A stretch of DNA of 35,884 nt from Bacteroides sp. (GTDB lineage: Bacteria; Bacteroidota; Bacteroidia; Bacteroidales; SM23-62): contig DAOUVF010000001.1 of assembly GCA_030667765.1 (NCBI GenBank), positions 1 to 35,884 on the forward strand, read 5' to 3'. This document shows positions 1-8,516 of the stretch, one piece after another. The notes under the pieces were generated by a model that saw only the letters and a list, made by a program, of their open reading frames with translations, ran no database searches and had not been told where the DNA came from. A program made the translations under genes and the position numbers. The first letter of the stretch is position 1. Every line of letters begins with the position of its first letter.

Positions 1-1293
1 CGCAAAGCTTCCTGCCGCTTTCAGGTCGGCCAGGCTCATGTATCCGATGAATTCCGTAAGGATGATTTTTTCACCCAATAGCCTGCCAACCAGGGTGATA
101 TCTTCAGTTGCCACACCAATAAGCCACATTAAAGGTGCAAATGCATAACCCAGCACAAATTCAAGGGATAGTTTTTCATATTGCCCGTTTGTAATATTAG
201 CGATGGCATCATTCAGGCTTGTCCAGTCTCCTATCTTCAGGAAAACAAAATTAATCATTTCAATAAAGGCGAGGAATACCAGTAACATGGCCGCCACATT
301 TACAGCCAGTCTCAGTCCCTCACCCGTTCCCCTGGAAATAGCATCCAGCACATTTTTGCCAATTTGTTCCCTGGGGATCTTCATCACTTTATTGATATCC
401 TCGGTCTGGGGCACCAATATCTTTGAAACGACAATGACCCCGGGAGCTGCCATGACAGATGCAGCCAGCAGGTGCTTGGCAAACATCAGGCGTTGCACAG
501 GATCAGTTCCACCCAGCACACTGATATATACGGCCAGTACACCTCCGGCCAGTGTTGCCATGCCGCCCGACATTACCAACAGCATCTCAGACCGGTTCAT
601 TTTCTCAAGATAAGCCTTGATCATGAACGGAGACTCTGTCTGTCCCAGGAAAATATTCCCTGCAACGGAAAGGCTTTCAGCACCTGAAATCCGAAGCACC
701 CTGCTGAGTGCCCGGGCCATTCCGTAAACGACGAATTGAATGATCCCGAAATAAAACAGGACACTGGTAAGTGCTGAAAAGAAGATGATGGTTGGCAAAA
801 TGGTGATGGCAAAGTTAAGTAATGGTTTTTCTATGATCCCTGACTCATTCGACTTAAACAGGAATTCAGTCCCTGCATAGGTAAAATCAAGGATCTTGAC
901 AAAAAGTTTCCCGACAAATTCGAAAAAAATCTGAACTGGCGGAATCCAGAGAATGCCAATGGCTAGGATCAGCTGTATGGCGAGTCCCATAAACACAACC
1001 CGCCAGTTGATGGCACCCCGGTTTGAACTGAAAAGCCAGGCGATCAGAATCAGAACCAACATGCCCAGGAGTCCCCTGAGAATCTTTACCAGGCTGAAGT
1101 TGAACCGTTCATCGCGGGGAACAATGACATTTGATTCATCGATCAGACCTGGTTTCTCCTGTACCAATGCTGTTCCGGCAGTATCAATGGCCAGGGCTTC
1201 AGAGGTATCCGGGATAGGATCTTCCTGCGATTGACCGAATGTAAGGTTTCCGTTGAGTATTAGCAGACAAACAAAGGATAATAAAAACTTCAT
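1..1293 (-). CDS. NupC-type concentrative nucleoside transporter (C-terminus cut by window edge)
   Basis: Predicted inner-membrane symporter importing nucleosides with Na+ or H+ (CNT family). The minus-strand frame starts at ATG 1293 (MKFLLSFVCLLILNG) and stays open for 431 codons to the window edge, so the 3' end is missing. An N-terminal signal-like segment and a polar stretch of about 45 residues precede the first family-like membrane helices. The stretch GQTESPFMIKAYLEKMNRSE followed by a Gly/Met/Ala-rich MSGGMATLAGGVLAVY segment is the characteristic CNT core region. It follows the bifunctional-nuclease gene by 12 bp and is probably co-transcribed with it. Substrate specificity cannot be read from the sequence. 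Confidence 0.88.
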   Translation of the reverse strand, partial: MKFLLSFVCLLILNGNLTFGQSQEDPIPDTSEALAIDTAGTALVQEKPGLIDESNVIVPRDERFNFSLVKILRGLLGMLVLILIAWLFSSNRGAINWRVVFMGLAIQLILAIGILWIPPVQIFFEFVGKLFVKILDFTYAGTEFLFKSNESGIIEKPLLNFAITILPTIIFFSALTSVLFYFGIIQFVVYGMARALSRVLRISGAESLSVAGNIFLGQTESPFMIKAYLEKMNRSEMLLVMSGGMATLAGGVLAVYISVLGGTDPVQRLMFAKHLLAASVMAAPGVIVVSKILVPQTEDINKVMKIPREQIGKNVLDAISRGTGEGLRLAVNVAAMLLVFLAFIEMINFVFLKIGDWTSLNDAIANITNGQYEKLSLEFVLGYAFAPLMWLIGVATEDITLVGRLLGEKIILTEFIGYMSLADLKAAGSFA

Positions 1294-1305
1294 TCATCAA
1301 TAATA

Positions 1306-1917
1306 TTAACTTTCAGTCCTCTTGTTGAGCTCATCCCTGATTAAAGAGGCTTTCTCGTAGTCCTCATTACCAATGGCCTCTTTCAACATTTCATTTAGTT
1401 CCTGGGTGGTAAAGTCTTCATACTCGGTCGACGAAACAGATGATGGGGTGACAGAATCAGATGCTGTTACATTCTCAGTAAGGTTGCTTGACTTTTCCTC
1501 ACTCCCGAATTCCAGCACAATCCCTGCCCTTTCCATGATCTCTTCAGTTGTATATATCGGGCATTTGAAGCGAAGTGCCAGTGCAATCGCATCGGATGTC
1601 CGGGTATCTATGGATAATTTCTTCTCCCCGTTATCACATAGTAATTTAGAATAGAATACACCCTCCTCGAGTTTATGGATATTCACTTCCAGCAGATCAA
1701 TATTGTAGGAATTGGCAAAATTCATAAAAAGATCATGTGTTAAGGGCCGCGGTGGTTTCAATCCCTCCAGCTGGATGGCGATCGACTGGGCTTCAAAACC
1801 TCCAACAATGATCGGTATTCTTCTGTCTCCACTCTCTTCAGTCAGCACCAGTGCATACGCCCCGGATTGTGTCTGACTGTAGGAAATTCCAAGAACATTC
1901 AGTTTAATCTTACTCAT
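1306..1917 (-). CDS. Bifunctional nuclease family (DUF151) protein with C-terminal UVR motif
   Basis: 203 residues. Residues 1-135 or so match the DUF151/BFN fold: an N-terminal LNVLGISYSQTQSGAYALVL strand, then GGFEAQSIAIQLEG and SDAIALALRFKCPIY. A variable acidic Ser/Thr linker follows, and a UvrB/UvrC-like motif (residues about 168-200, EAIGNEDYEKASLIRDELNKR) ends the protein. Family members have been reported as nucleases; the role in Bacteroidota is not well defined. It is the first gene of a two-gene unit with the nucleoside transporter, which would fit nucleotide turnover or salvage, but this is inference. A good promoter lies just upstream (1960-1990). Confidence 0.87.
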   Translation of the reverse strand: MSKIKLNVLGISYSQTQSGAYALVLTEESGDRRIPIIVGGFEAQSIAIQLEGLKPPRPLTHDLFMNFANSYNIDLLEVNIHKLEEGVFYSKLLCDNGEKKLSIDTRTSDAIALALRFKCPIYTTEEIMERAGIVLEFGSEEKSSNLTENVTASDSVTPSSVSSTEYEDFTTQELNEMLKEAIGNEDYEKASLIRDELNKRTES

Positions 1918-1959
1918 AACACTATGATAGATACAGGTCCTTATGCGGTTCCATTCTCA

Positions 1960-1990
1960 CAAATATAATGAAATCATTCTTTTAGTCAGA
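1960..1990 (-). promoter_or_regulatory. Bacteroidota-type promoter for the DUF151-nucleoside transporter unit
   Basis: On the minus strand the box TATATTTG (1967-1960) is a perfect match to the Bacteroidota -7 consensus TAnnTTTG. A TCTG (1990-1987), one mismatch from TTTG, lies 19 nt further upstream. The box is about 43 bp from the ATG at 1917. Assignment is by consensus match only. Confidence 0.6.
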
Positions 1991-2070
1991 AAAATTTCAA
2001 TCTCGTTCATTATAAATAAGATCTGCCTGTCAGGGATTTTACAAATACTGTTAAAAGTCAGGATAAAATC

Positions 2071-2101
2071 TTTGCAGTTGTACTAAACTTTTATATTTTT
2101 G
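2071..2101 (+). promoter_or_regulatory. Strong Bacteroidota-type promoter for rplU-rpmA-serS
   Basis: TTTG (2071-2074), a 19-nt spacer and TATTTTTG (2094-2101) match the TTTG-N19/20-TAnnTTTG consensus at every defined base. The ATG of rplU follows at 2146, leaving a leader of roughly 40 nt, as expected for a highly expressed ribosomal-protein operon. Confidence 0.75.
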
Positions 2102-2145
2102 CACTCCCAAGTTTCGGGGATTTGATAATTGAAAAACCAAACAGG

Positions 2146-2703
2146 ATGTACGCGATTGTAAATATTGCAGGTCAGCAATACAAGGTGGAGAAAGACCAGA
2201 AGATATTTGTTCACCGGTTGGAGGAAAAGGAAGGTGAATCTGTGAGCTTTGATAAAGTTCTCCTGATTGATAATGAGAAAAACGTGGTCATAGGTGAACC
2301 GACCATCAAAGGAGCCATGATCAGCGGTAAGGTAATTTCCCATCCCAGGGGAGACAAGATCAAGGTGTTTAAAAAGAAGCGTCGTAAGGGTTATAAGGTC
2401 AGGACAGGACACAGGCAGTATCTGACCGAGATACAAATAGAAGACATCATTGAGAAGGCTGCGGTCAAGGAATCCAAACCAAAAACCGCAACAGCCAAGG
2501 AGGAAAAACCGGCCGGTACAGCCTCTGCACCAAAGACTGCAGCCAAAAAACCCGCAGCTAAAAAGCCTGCAACAGCTAAACCTGCAGCAAAAAAATCAAC
2601 TGCGGCCAAATCAACTGCGGCCAAAAAGCCTGCAGCTAAGAAACCTGCAGCTAAGAAACCTGCAGTTAAAAAACCTGATGCCGGAAAAGAAACCAAGGAA
2701 TAG
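2146..2703 (+). CDS. rplU: 50S ribosomal protein bL21 with Lys/Ala-rich C-terminal tail
   Basis: Large-subunit protein that binds 23S rRNA. ATG 2146 is chosen because MYAIVNIAGQQYKVEKDQ is the standard bL21 N-terminus; the frame is open upstream to 2122 but that extension is not family-like. Residues 1-105 are the complete bL21 core, including the basic RRKGYKVRTGHRQ segment. Residues 106-185 are an extra tail of about 80 residues made of Lys, Ala, Pro and Thr in KKPAAKKPA-like units. The tail resembles histone H1/AlgP-type tails and ends DAGKETKE. A bL21 of this type is normally about 100-105 residues long, so the tail nearly doubles the protein. First gene of the rplU-rpmA-serS unit; rpmA starts 24 bp downstream. 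Confidence 0.96.
   Translation: MYAIVNIAGQQYKVEKDQKIFVHRLEEKEGESVSFDKVLLIDNEKNVVIGEPTIKGAMISGKVISHPRGDKIKVFKKKRRKGYKVRTGHRQYLTEIQIEDIIEKAAVKESKPKTATAKEEKPAGTASAPKTAAKKPAAKKPATAKPAAKKSTAAKSTAAKKPAAKKPAAKKPAVKKPDAGKETKE
2596..2670 (+). repeat. Five 15-bp coding tandem repeats in the rplU tail
   Basis: Codons 151-175 of rplU consist of five 15-bp units encoding STAAK, STAAK, KPAAK, KPAAK and KPAVK. The first two units are nearly identical at DNA level, as are the next two. Looser Lys/Ala-rich units lie upstream, so the tail probably grew by unit duplication and could vary in length between strains. Confidence 0.8.
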
Positions 2704-2727
2704 TAAAAATTAAAACCATAAATAGCC

Positions 2728-2988
2728 ATGGCACATAAGAAAGGAGCTGGAAGCTCAAGAAATGGTAGGGAATCAGAAAGCAAGAGACTAGGGGTTAAAC
2801 TCTATGGTGGTCAGTTAGCAAAAGCTGGGAATATCATTGTACGCCAGCGTGGTACTGTGCACCATCCAGGTGAAAATGTAGGTATTGGCAAGGACCATAC
2901 ATTATTTGCGCTCATTAGCGGCACCGTTAATTTCAAAAAAAGAGCTAACAACAAATCTTTCGTTTCCGTCCTTCCTGTTGAAGTCTAG
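2728..2988 (+). CDS. rpmA: 50S ribosomal protein bL27
   Basis: 86 residues, full length. It has the typical N-terminus MAHKKGAGSSRNGRESESKR and the RQRGTVHHPGENVGIGKDHTLFA region that reaches the peptidyl-transferase centre. There is no N-terminal leader of the kind removed by Prp protease in Firmicutes; the protein starts directly at the mature-type sequence. It sits between rplU and serS on the same strand and probably depends on the rplU promoter. Confidence 0.97.
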   Translation: MAHKKGAGSSRNGRESESKRLGVKLYGGQLAKAGNIIVRQRGTVHHPGENVGIGKDHTLFALISGTVNFKKRANNKSFVSVLPVEV

Positions 2989-2999
2989 CAGAGCTTACC

Positions 3000-4286
3000 A
3001 TGTTGTCGATCTCCTTTATCCGTGAGCAGCGGGACCATTTGATCGAAAGATTAAAAGTTAAAAATTTCCACCAGGCTGAAATCATTGATGCGATTATCAG
3101 CGAAGACAACGAGCGAAGGTCCCTCCAGGTGAAACAGGATGATTTCCAGGCGGAACTGAATGCCAAATCAAGAGAGATCGGAGCACTCTACAAGGAGGGT
3201 AAAAAAGCGGCAGCAGATGAGGCCAAAGAAGCCACTGCCCGCTTAAAAGAAGAGATCAAGCAACTTCAGCAGGCTCAGAATAAAACCATCTCAACCCTGC
3301 AGGAACTCCTGGTACAAGTACCCAATATCCCCCACGTATCAGTCCCACAAGGAAAAGGAGAAGCCGACAATGAAAAGGTGAGGGAAGGCGGCAAGCTGCC
3401 TGTTCTGGCAGCCGGCTCAGTTCCCCATTGGGACCTGGTCTCGCGTTATGATATCATTGATTTTGAGCTGGGTAATAAACTGACGGGCGCCGGTTTCCCT
3501 GTATACAAGGGTAAAGGGGCAAAGCTGCAAAGAGCCCTGATCAATTTTTTCCTGGATGAAAATATTGCATCCGGGTACAAAGAGGTGCTGCCTCCCCTGA
3601 TGGTGAATGAAGACTCAGGGTTTGGAACAGGACAACTTCCCGATAAGGAAGGACAGATGTACCATATTCAGGCTGACAATTATTACCTCATCCCAACCGC
3701 TGAAGTCCCGGTAACCAATATGTTCAGGGACCAGATCCTCAGGGCGAAAGACCTGCCGGTAAAATATACGGCTTATACACCCTGCTTCCGCAGGGAGGCA
3801 GGATCCTGGGGGAAAGATGTAAGGGGACTGAACCGGCTTCACCAGTTCGACAAGGTAGAGATTGTTCAGATCGTGCACCCCGGCCATTCATACCAGGCAC
3901 TCGAGGAGATGGCTACTCATATCGAAGGTCTCATTGTCAAACTGGGCATACCCTATCGCGTTATGAGATTATGCGGTGGCGATATCAGTTTTACATCTTC
4001 CCTGACCTACGATTTTGAGGTCTATGCAGCCGCACAGGGAAAATGGCTGGAAGTCAGCTCTGTTTCCAACTTTGAATCATATCAGGCAAACCGGCTGAAA
4101 CTCAGGTTCAAGGATGAGGGTGACAAGAAAACACAACTGGCACATACCCTGAACGGAAGCGCCCTTGCCCTGCCAAGGATAGTGGCCGCCATGCTTGAGA
4201 ATAACCAGACAGCGGATGGAATAAAAATCCCTGAAATACTTCAACCTTATACCGGATTCAATCTGATATCAAATCAGATGCAGTGA
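3000..4286 (+). CDS. serS: Seryl-tRNA synthetase
   Basis: 428-residue class II aminoacyl-tRNA synthetase that charges tRNA-Ser (and tRNA-Sec where present). Residues about 1-110 form the antiparallel coiled-coil tRNA-binding arm, rich in Lys, Glu and Gln. The catalytic domain shows the TAEVP serine-binding motif, motif 2 (FRREAGSWGKDVRGLNRLHQF) and motif 3 (NGSALALPR). Length is normal for the family. It begins 11 bp after rpmA, and its TGA overlaps the GTG start of the next gene, so the four genes from rplU are probably one transcript. Confidence 0.96.
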   Translation: MLSISFIREQRDHLIERLKVKNFHQAEIIDAIISEDNERRSLQVKQDDFQAELNAKSREIGALYKEGKKAAADEAKEATARLKEEIKQLQQAQNKTISTLQELLVQVPNIPHVSVPQGKGEADNEKVREGGKLPVLAAGSVPHWDLVSRYDIIDFELGNKLTGAGFPVYKGKGAKLQRALINFFLDENIASGYKEVLPPLMVNEDSGFGTGQLPDKEGQMYHIQADNYYLIPTAEVPVTNMFRDQILRAKDLPVKYTAYTPCFRREAGSWGKDVRGLNRLHQFDKVEIVQIVHPGHSYQALEEMATHIEGLIVKLGIPYRVMRLCGGDISFTSSLTYDFEVYAAAQGKWLEVSSVSNFESYQANRLKLRFKDEGDKKTQLAHTLNGSALALPRIVAAMLENNQTADGIKIPEILQPYTGFNLISNQMQ

Positions 4287-5161
4287 CAGATCAAAGAAAG
4301 GCATACTTATATGCAGGCATAGCCATTTTTTTCTGGTCCACCGTAGCCTCGGCTTTCAAAGTTGGCCTGCAGCATATTAACTTCATCCAGTTTCTGTTTT
4401 TTGCTAGCTGGACCTCCCTGTTTATTCTGTTAATTATCAATCTTTTCCGGGGCAATCTGAAACAACTGAGATCCCTTAAAAAGAAGGATATTGCCTTTTC
4501 TGCATTAATGGGCGCCCTCAGTCCATTTGCCTATTACCTGGTGCTTTTCAAGGCCTACGAGATGTTACCTGCCCAGGTAGCCCAGCCCCTGAATATGGTC
4601 TGGCCTATCGTCCTGGTATTCCTCTCGGTAATCCTGCTCAAACAAAAAATCTCCTATAAAAGCTTTATAGCCCTGTTTATCAGTTTTATCGGTGTCTACT
4701 TCATTTCATCCCAGGGAGAGCCCGGCGTACTTGCCTTCAAGGAACCGCTTGGGGTTATCCTGGCTGCCGGCAGTTCCTTGATATGGTCACTTTACTGGAT
4801 CTACAATGTCAAGAAAGGTATGGATGAAACCCTGCAGTTATTGCTAAATTTCTTCTTTGCATCCGTATACATCACCATATTCATTCTGATTTTCAATGAT
4901 TTTCATAACCTGGACATGACAGGGACAGCGCTGGCTGTATATGCAGGCATATTCGAAATGGGTATCACATTTATCCTGTGGATCAAGGCTATGAAGTATA
5001 CCGCAAGCAATGATAAAATCAGTAATCTTGTTTATATCGCTCCCTTCCTCTCGCTGGTCTTTATTCATTATTTCGTTGGCGAGACGATTTATGTAACCTC
5101 TCTCATCGGTTTATCGTTAATCGTTATAGGAATATTAGTTGAAAAACTCCGTTTGATTTAA
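4283..5161 (+). CDS. EamA/DMT-family membrane transporter
   Basis: 292-residue protein with about ten hydrophobic segments arranged as two EamA repeats (first begins AGIAIFFWSTVASAFKVGL; second begins near PLGVILAAGSSLIWSLYW). Such drug/metabolite transporters export amino acids or other small metabolites; overall it resembles the YddG-like aromatic amino acid exporters, but substrate is not readable here. The start is GTG 4283, overlapping the serS stop codon (GTGA), which implies translational coupling. The protein ends with basic residues after the last helix (LVEKLRLI). Confidence 0.85.
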   Translation: MTDQRKAYLYAGIAIFFWSTVASAFKVGLQHINFIQFLFFASWTSLFILLIINLFRGNLKQLRSLKKKDIAFSALMGALSPFAYYLVLFKAYEMLPAQVAQPLNMVWPIVLVFLSVILLKQKISYKSFIALFISFIGVYFISSQGEPGVLAFKEPLGVILAAGSSLIWSLYWIYNVKKGMDETLQLLLNFFFASVYITIFILIFNDFHNLDMTGTALAVYAGIFEMGITFILWIKAMKYTASNDKISNLVYIAPFLSLVFIHYFVGETIYVTSLIGLSLIVIGILVEKLRLI

Positions 5162-5168
5162 TATTAAG

Positions 5169-6466
5169 ATGAGAATAGTTAAACCATACCGTTTAATCTA
5201 TGGATTTCTGGTGGTTTGTTTTGCCTTCCTGGTAATCACCTGTGAGAGGGATATCCTGAATCCGGAACAGAACAAGCTTACCAGGACTGTCCTGTATGAT
5301 ATCATGAAAGAATGGTATCTCTGGTACGAAACCATGCCAGACGTAAATCCTGATGATTATCATTCCCTGAACGCATTGCTTGACGACTTGCGCTACAGTC
5401 CAACTGATAGATGGAGTTATGTCATGTCTACGGAAGAATATGACAGGTATTATGGCCAGGGAGAATATATCGGTCACGGGGTCGGCCTGATCGGTGATAT
5501 GGGGGGAAGCCTGTGGACCGGCTGGGTTTATATTGATTCACCAGCTGAAAATCAGGGGGTTGTGAGGGGCTGGCAAATACTGAGCATCAATGGTGAGAAC
5601 ATTACAAACGAGACCAACCTTGACAGCCTGCTCGGTGATAATGAGGTGGGTGTGGTGAATTCCTTTACTTTCAGGAAGCCTGGGGGACAGACAATAAACC
5701 TGGATATTGAAAAGCAAATTGTGGACATAAATTCTGTCCTCTACAGTGATATTATCAATCTCAATGATACCAAAGTCGGCTACCTGGTTTACCAGCACTT
5801 CCTGGTAACATCTGTGGAAGAACTTGATGCCGTTTTTAAGGAATTTCAGGATAATCAGATCGATGACATTATTGTGGATCTGCGGTATAACCCCGGGGGA
5901 CAAGTAGATGTTGCCCAACATCTGGGAAGCCTTATTGCCGGGGAATATGCCATCAAACGGGACTTCGTCATACTGGAGTACAATGATCAGAAATCTGAAC
6001 GGAACCTGACCCGGCCATTCCTGGATGTTGAATACATGATAACCCCCACGCCTGAAAGAGTATTCTTTATTACCACTACGAGGTCTGCTTCAGCCAGTGA
6101 ACTGGTAATCAATGGCTTGATGGGACTTACCGGACTTACCAGACCTTTTGAAATATTCCTGGTCGGTGATGATACCCATGGCAAACCTTTTGGATCGATA
6201 GGGCCAGGTACATCGATTCAACCCTGATCCCCATCACATTCAGATACATGAACCGAAAAAATGAAGGTGATTTTTTTGATGGATTGCCAGCCAACTCCTA
6301 TATTGAGGAAGATATAACAAAGAATTTTGGAGATCCGGAAGAAACACTCCTGCAGGAAGTGCTGTATTTCATTGAGCATGGCAGTTTTACCGGCACAGGG
6401 GTGAAGAAATCCATCCCTGCAGATCTGCATCAATGGGACCGCATTCCACATTCCGGGGCAATCTAA
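5169..6466 (+). pseudogene. S41-family (C-terminal processing) peptidase lipoprotein, frameshifted near 6201
   Basis: The first frame (5169-6227, 352 residues) begins with a lipoprotein signal (lipobox FLVITC), then an N-terminal S41 helical region, a PDZ domain (SPAENQGVVRGWQILSING) and the peptidase domain with DLRYNPGG and the catalytic-serine motif TRSASASE. After HGKPFGSIG it reads into a stop. The expected C-terminus (DSTLIPITFRYMNRKNEGDFFDG and on to 6466) continues in another frame. Adding one base to the GGG at 6201-6203 restores one reading frame of about 432 residues. The catalytic residues lie upstream of the lesion. Either a real mutation or, quite plausibly, a homopolymer error. 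If intact it would be a periplasmic lipid-anchored protease. Confidence 0.85.
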
Positions 6467-6476
6467 TGATCAAAAT

Positions 6477-7034
6477 TTGAAAGAAGAGAAAATAATACTT
6501 GGCATCGATCCCGGAACCTCAATCATGGGTTATGGAATTATCAGGGGGGTTAAACAAAAACCCGAACTCCTTACCCTCGGGGTCATCGAGCTAAACAAAT
6601 TCAAAGATCATTATGTAAGAATCAGGCGGATCTTTGACCGTACCATACAGTTGATCGATCAGTACCATCCGGATGAACTGGCCATCGAGGCTCCTTTCTA
6701 TGGAAAAAATGTTCAATCCATGTTAAAACTCGGCAGGGCGCAGGGTGCAGCCATCTCAGCCGCCCTGTCCCGGGATATGCCCATTTTTGAATACGCACCC
6801 AGGAAGATAAAGATGGCCATCACCGGACAGGGGAATGCCTCCAAGGAACAGGTCGCCGGTATTCTTAAAAGCATCTTGACCATCCCTGAATTACCCAAAA
6901 ACCTGGATGCTACGGATGGTCTTGCTGCCGCAGTGTGTCATTTTTACCAGAGGGATATCCCTGACAAGGGTGGCGGTTATAACAGCTGGAAGGATTTTCT
7001 GGCCAAAAACCCCGACCGGATGTCAGGAGGTTAA
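6477..7034 (+). CDS. ruvC: Holliday junction resolvase RuvC
   Basis: 185-residue crossover junction endonuclease that cleaves Holliday junctions with RuvAB during recombinational repair. The four acidic catalytic residues are present with family spacing: D11 (LGIDPGT), E71 (LAIEAPF), D144 and D147 (LDATDGLAAAVCH). The start is TTG 6477; an ATG at 6466 is out of frame and stops after four codons, so TTG is the only start close to the conserved N-terminus. Its stop lies directly against the stop of the convergent HIT gene (7034/7035). Confidence 0.95.
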   Translation: MKEEKIILGIDPGTSIMGYGIIRGVKQKPELLTLGVIELNKFKDHYVRIRRIFDRTIQLIDQYHPDELAIEAPFYGKNVQSMLKLGRAQGAAISAALSRDMPIFEYAPRKIKMAITGQGNASKEQVAGILKSILTIPELPKNLDATDGLAAAVCHFYQRDIPDKGGGYNSWKDFLAKNPDRMSGG

Positions 7035-7427
7035 CTACATAGCTGAACGGATCCGGGTTGCAATCTTCTCAAATTCTTCGGGTGAAAGCTTCAGTTTGGG
7101 TCGTGAAAACTCGATGTCATAGAGTCCATTGATCGGGATCAGGTGAATATGGGCATGCGCGACTTCCAGTCCGAGTACAGCCACCCCAACCCGTTTACAA
7201 TCCGAGACCTTGTCAATGGCAAGAGCTACTTTCTTGGCAAAAACATTTAAGCCTGCCAGCACCTCATCGTCCAGATCAAAAAGGTAATCCGTTTCCTCCT
7301 TAGGGATGACCAGTGTATGACCTTTGGCCAGGGGATTAATATCAAGGAAGGCCAAATATTCTTCGTTCTCTGCAATTTTGTAACAGGGGATCTCTCCCTG
7401 TACAATTTTGGTAAAAATTGAGGCCAT
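7035..7427 (-). CDS. HIT (histidine triad) family hydrolase
   Basis: 130 residues. The histidine triad is HAHIHLIPI with H91, H93 and H95. The N-terminus (SIFTKIVQGEIPCYKIAENEEYLAFLDINPLAKGHTLVIPK) is typical of the HINT branch, which hydrolyses nucleoside phosphoramidates or similar adenylates. The gene lies 56 bp downstream of greA on the same strand and probably shares its promoter. This greA-HIT pairing is a recurring arrangement in Bacteroidota. Confidence 0.93.
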   Translation of the reverse strand: MASIFTKIVQGEIPCYKIAENEEYLAFLDINPLAKGHTLVIPKEETDYLFDLDDEVLAGLNVFAKKVALAIDKVSDCKRVGVAVLGLEVAHAHIHLIPINGLYDIEFSRPKLKLSPEEFEKIATRIRSAM

Positions 7428-7483
7428 GGATTAAAGATTTTTGTTGGATGCTACTACCCTAAATGTAGTAAAAAATGGGAAAA

Positions 7484-7957
7484 CTAGATCGATATTGCCA
7501 GTATCTCAAAACCGATCTCTCCGGATGGGACCTTTACGCTTACAACATCCCCGACTTTTTTGCCGAGCAATCCCTGGGATATAGGCGTGCTGATGGACAT
7601 TTTTCCGGCTTTCAGATCGGCTTCGGATTCAGGAACAATATGGTATTCCATGACTGCTTTACTGCTAGTATTTTTGATCTTTACCCGGTTCAGGATCTGA
7701 ACTTTGCTGGTATCGATCTGTGATTCATCTATGATCCTGTAATTTATTAAATGATCCTGTAATTTTGAAATGCGCAGTTCGAGCATCCCCTGGGCCTCTT
7801 TCGCTGCGTGATATTCTGCGTTCTCAGACAGATCACCCTTGTCCCTGGCATCAGCAATTTGCTGTGAGATGGCCGGCCTTTCTACATTGACCAGTTGATC
7901 AATCTCCTTCTTAATCTTATTCAACCCGTCCTCGGTCATAAAGGAAATCTTCGACAT
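7484..7957 (-). CDS. greA: Transcription elongation factor GreA
   Basis: 157-residue factor that binds the RNA polymerase secondary channel and stimulates cleavage of backtracked transcripts. The N-terminal coiled coil (residues about 1-75) carries the tip acidic residues in ARDKGDLSENAEYHAAKE. The C-terminal FKBP-like domain contains IGEIGFEIL-type strands and the ISTPISQGLLGKKVGDVV signature. Length is normal. The promoter is at 8020-8051 and the HIT gene follows downstream. Confidence 0.96.
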   Translation of the reverse strand: MSKISFMTEDGLNKIKKEIDQLVNVERPAISQQIADARDKGDLSENAEYHAAKEAQGMLELRISKLQDHLINYRIIDESQIDTSKVQILNRVKIKNTSSKAVMEYHIVPESEADLKAGKMSISTPISQGLLGKKVGDVVSVKVPSGEIGFEILAISI

Positions 7958-8019
7958 AGCTAATTCTCCCTATCTAATAAAAGAAAAAAGAATCCCGGTT
8001 TCAGGACTCTTTGTACGTG

Positions 8020-8051
8020 TAAAGATAAAAAAATTTCTAAAAACAGGCAAA
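8020..8051 (-). promoter_or_regulatory. Bacteroidota-type promoter for greA-HIT
   Basis: On the minus strand TTTG (8051-8048), a 20-nt spacer and TATCTTTA (8027-8020) match the consensus except for the last base. It lies about 63 bp upstream of the greA ATG, in the gap between greA and the next upstream gene. Confidence 0.55.
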
Positions 8052-8072
8052 CAGAAACAGTTCAATGCCGCC

Positions 8073-8516
8073 CTAAAAATACTTCCTTGGTAATATTTCG
8101 CTGTAAATAATGGCCCTTGTTATCTCATCTACATCTCTGAAAAGACCATCCAGGCTCTTTTTCCCTTGATCATCTTCCGTTTCGGCAGTGAAATCAGGCT
8201 TATGTGCCTTCTGTTGAGGAACCGGTGCAGCAAGATACTCTTCCTCATCATCAATGATTATCTGTTCTTCATCCTCCAGGATCTCCGGTGATTCTTCCTC
8301 AAGGGTTTCGTACCGGGACTGTCCCGTCAGGATCTGCTCAAGCCTGCTAAAAGGATCAAGAGCCGGTTGCCGGGACTGCGTGCCTGGACTGGCAGGGGAA
8401 GGGGCGGGTTTTTTCATTTGCTGGGCCTGCTTTCTGCGCCTGCTGCCCAAGCCGCTGACTGCCAGGATAATAATGCCGAGGATGATATAAAAAATGCTGT
8501 CAATATCTATTTTCAT
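8073..8516 (-). CDS. Single-pass membrane-anchored acidic protein, function unknown
   Basis: 147 residues. A single membrane segment near the N-terminus (IFYIILGIIILAVSGLG, residues about 8-24) is followed by a basic stop-transfer stretch (SRRRKQAQQMKK). A Pro/Ser-rich then strongly acidic low-complexity region (EEESPEILEDEEQIIIDDEEE) leads to a C-terminal segment (DEITRAIIYSEILPRKYF), which looks like the most conserved part. The topology implies a mostly cytoplasmic protein tethered to the inner membrane. Its ATG overlaps the stop of the upstream gene (ATGA), so the two are translationally coupled. No function is recognised. Confidence 0.75.
   Translation of the reverse strand: MKIDIDSIFYIILGIIILAVSGLGSRRRKQAQQMKKPAPSPASPGTQSRQPALDPFSRLEQILTGQSRYETLEEESPEILEDEEQIIIDDEEEYLAAPVPQQKAHKPDFTAETEDDQGKKSLDGLFRDVDEITRAIIYSEILPRKYF

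Noticed and set aside
203..1234. Plus-strand open frames in the first 1.3 kb
   Set aside because: They are antisense to the nucleoside transporter frame, which shows clear CNT motifs along its length.
2391..2783. Minus-strand frame over the rplU tail (Ala/Gly/Phe-rich)
   Set aside because: It is the mirror image of the AAG/GCN-rich repeats of the bL21 tail and lacks independent support.
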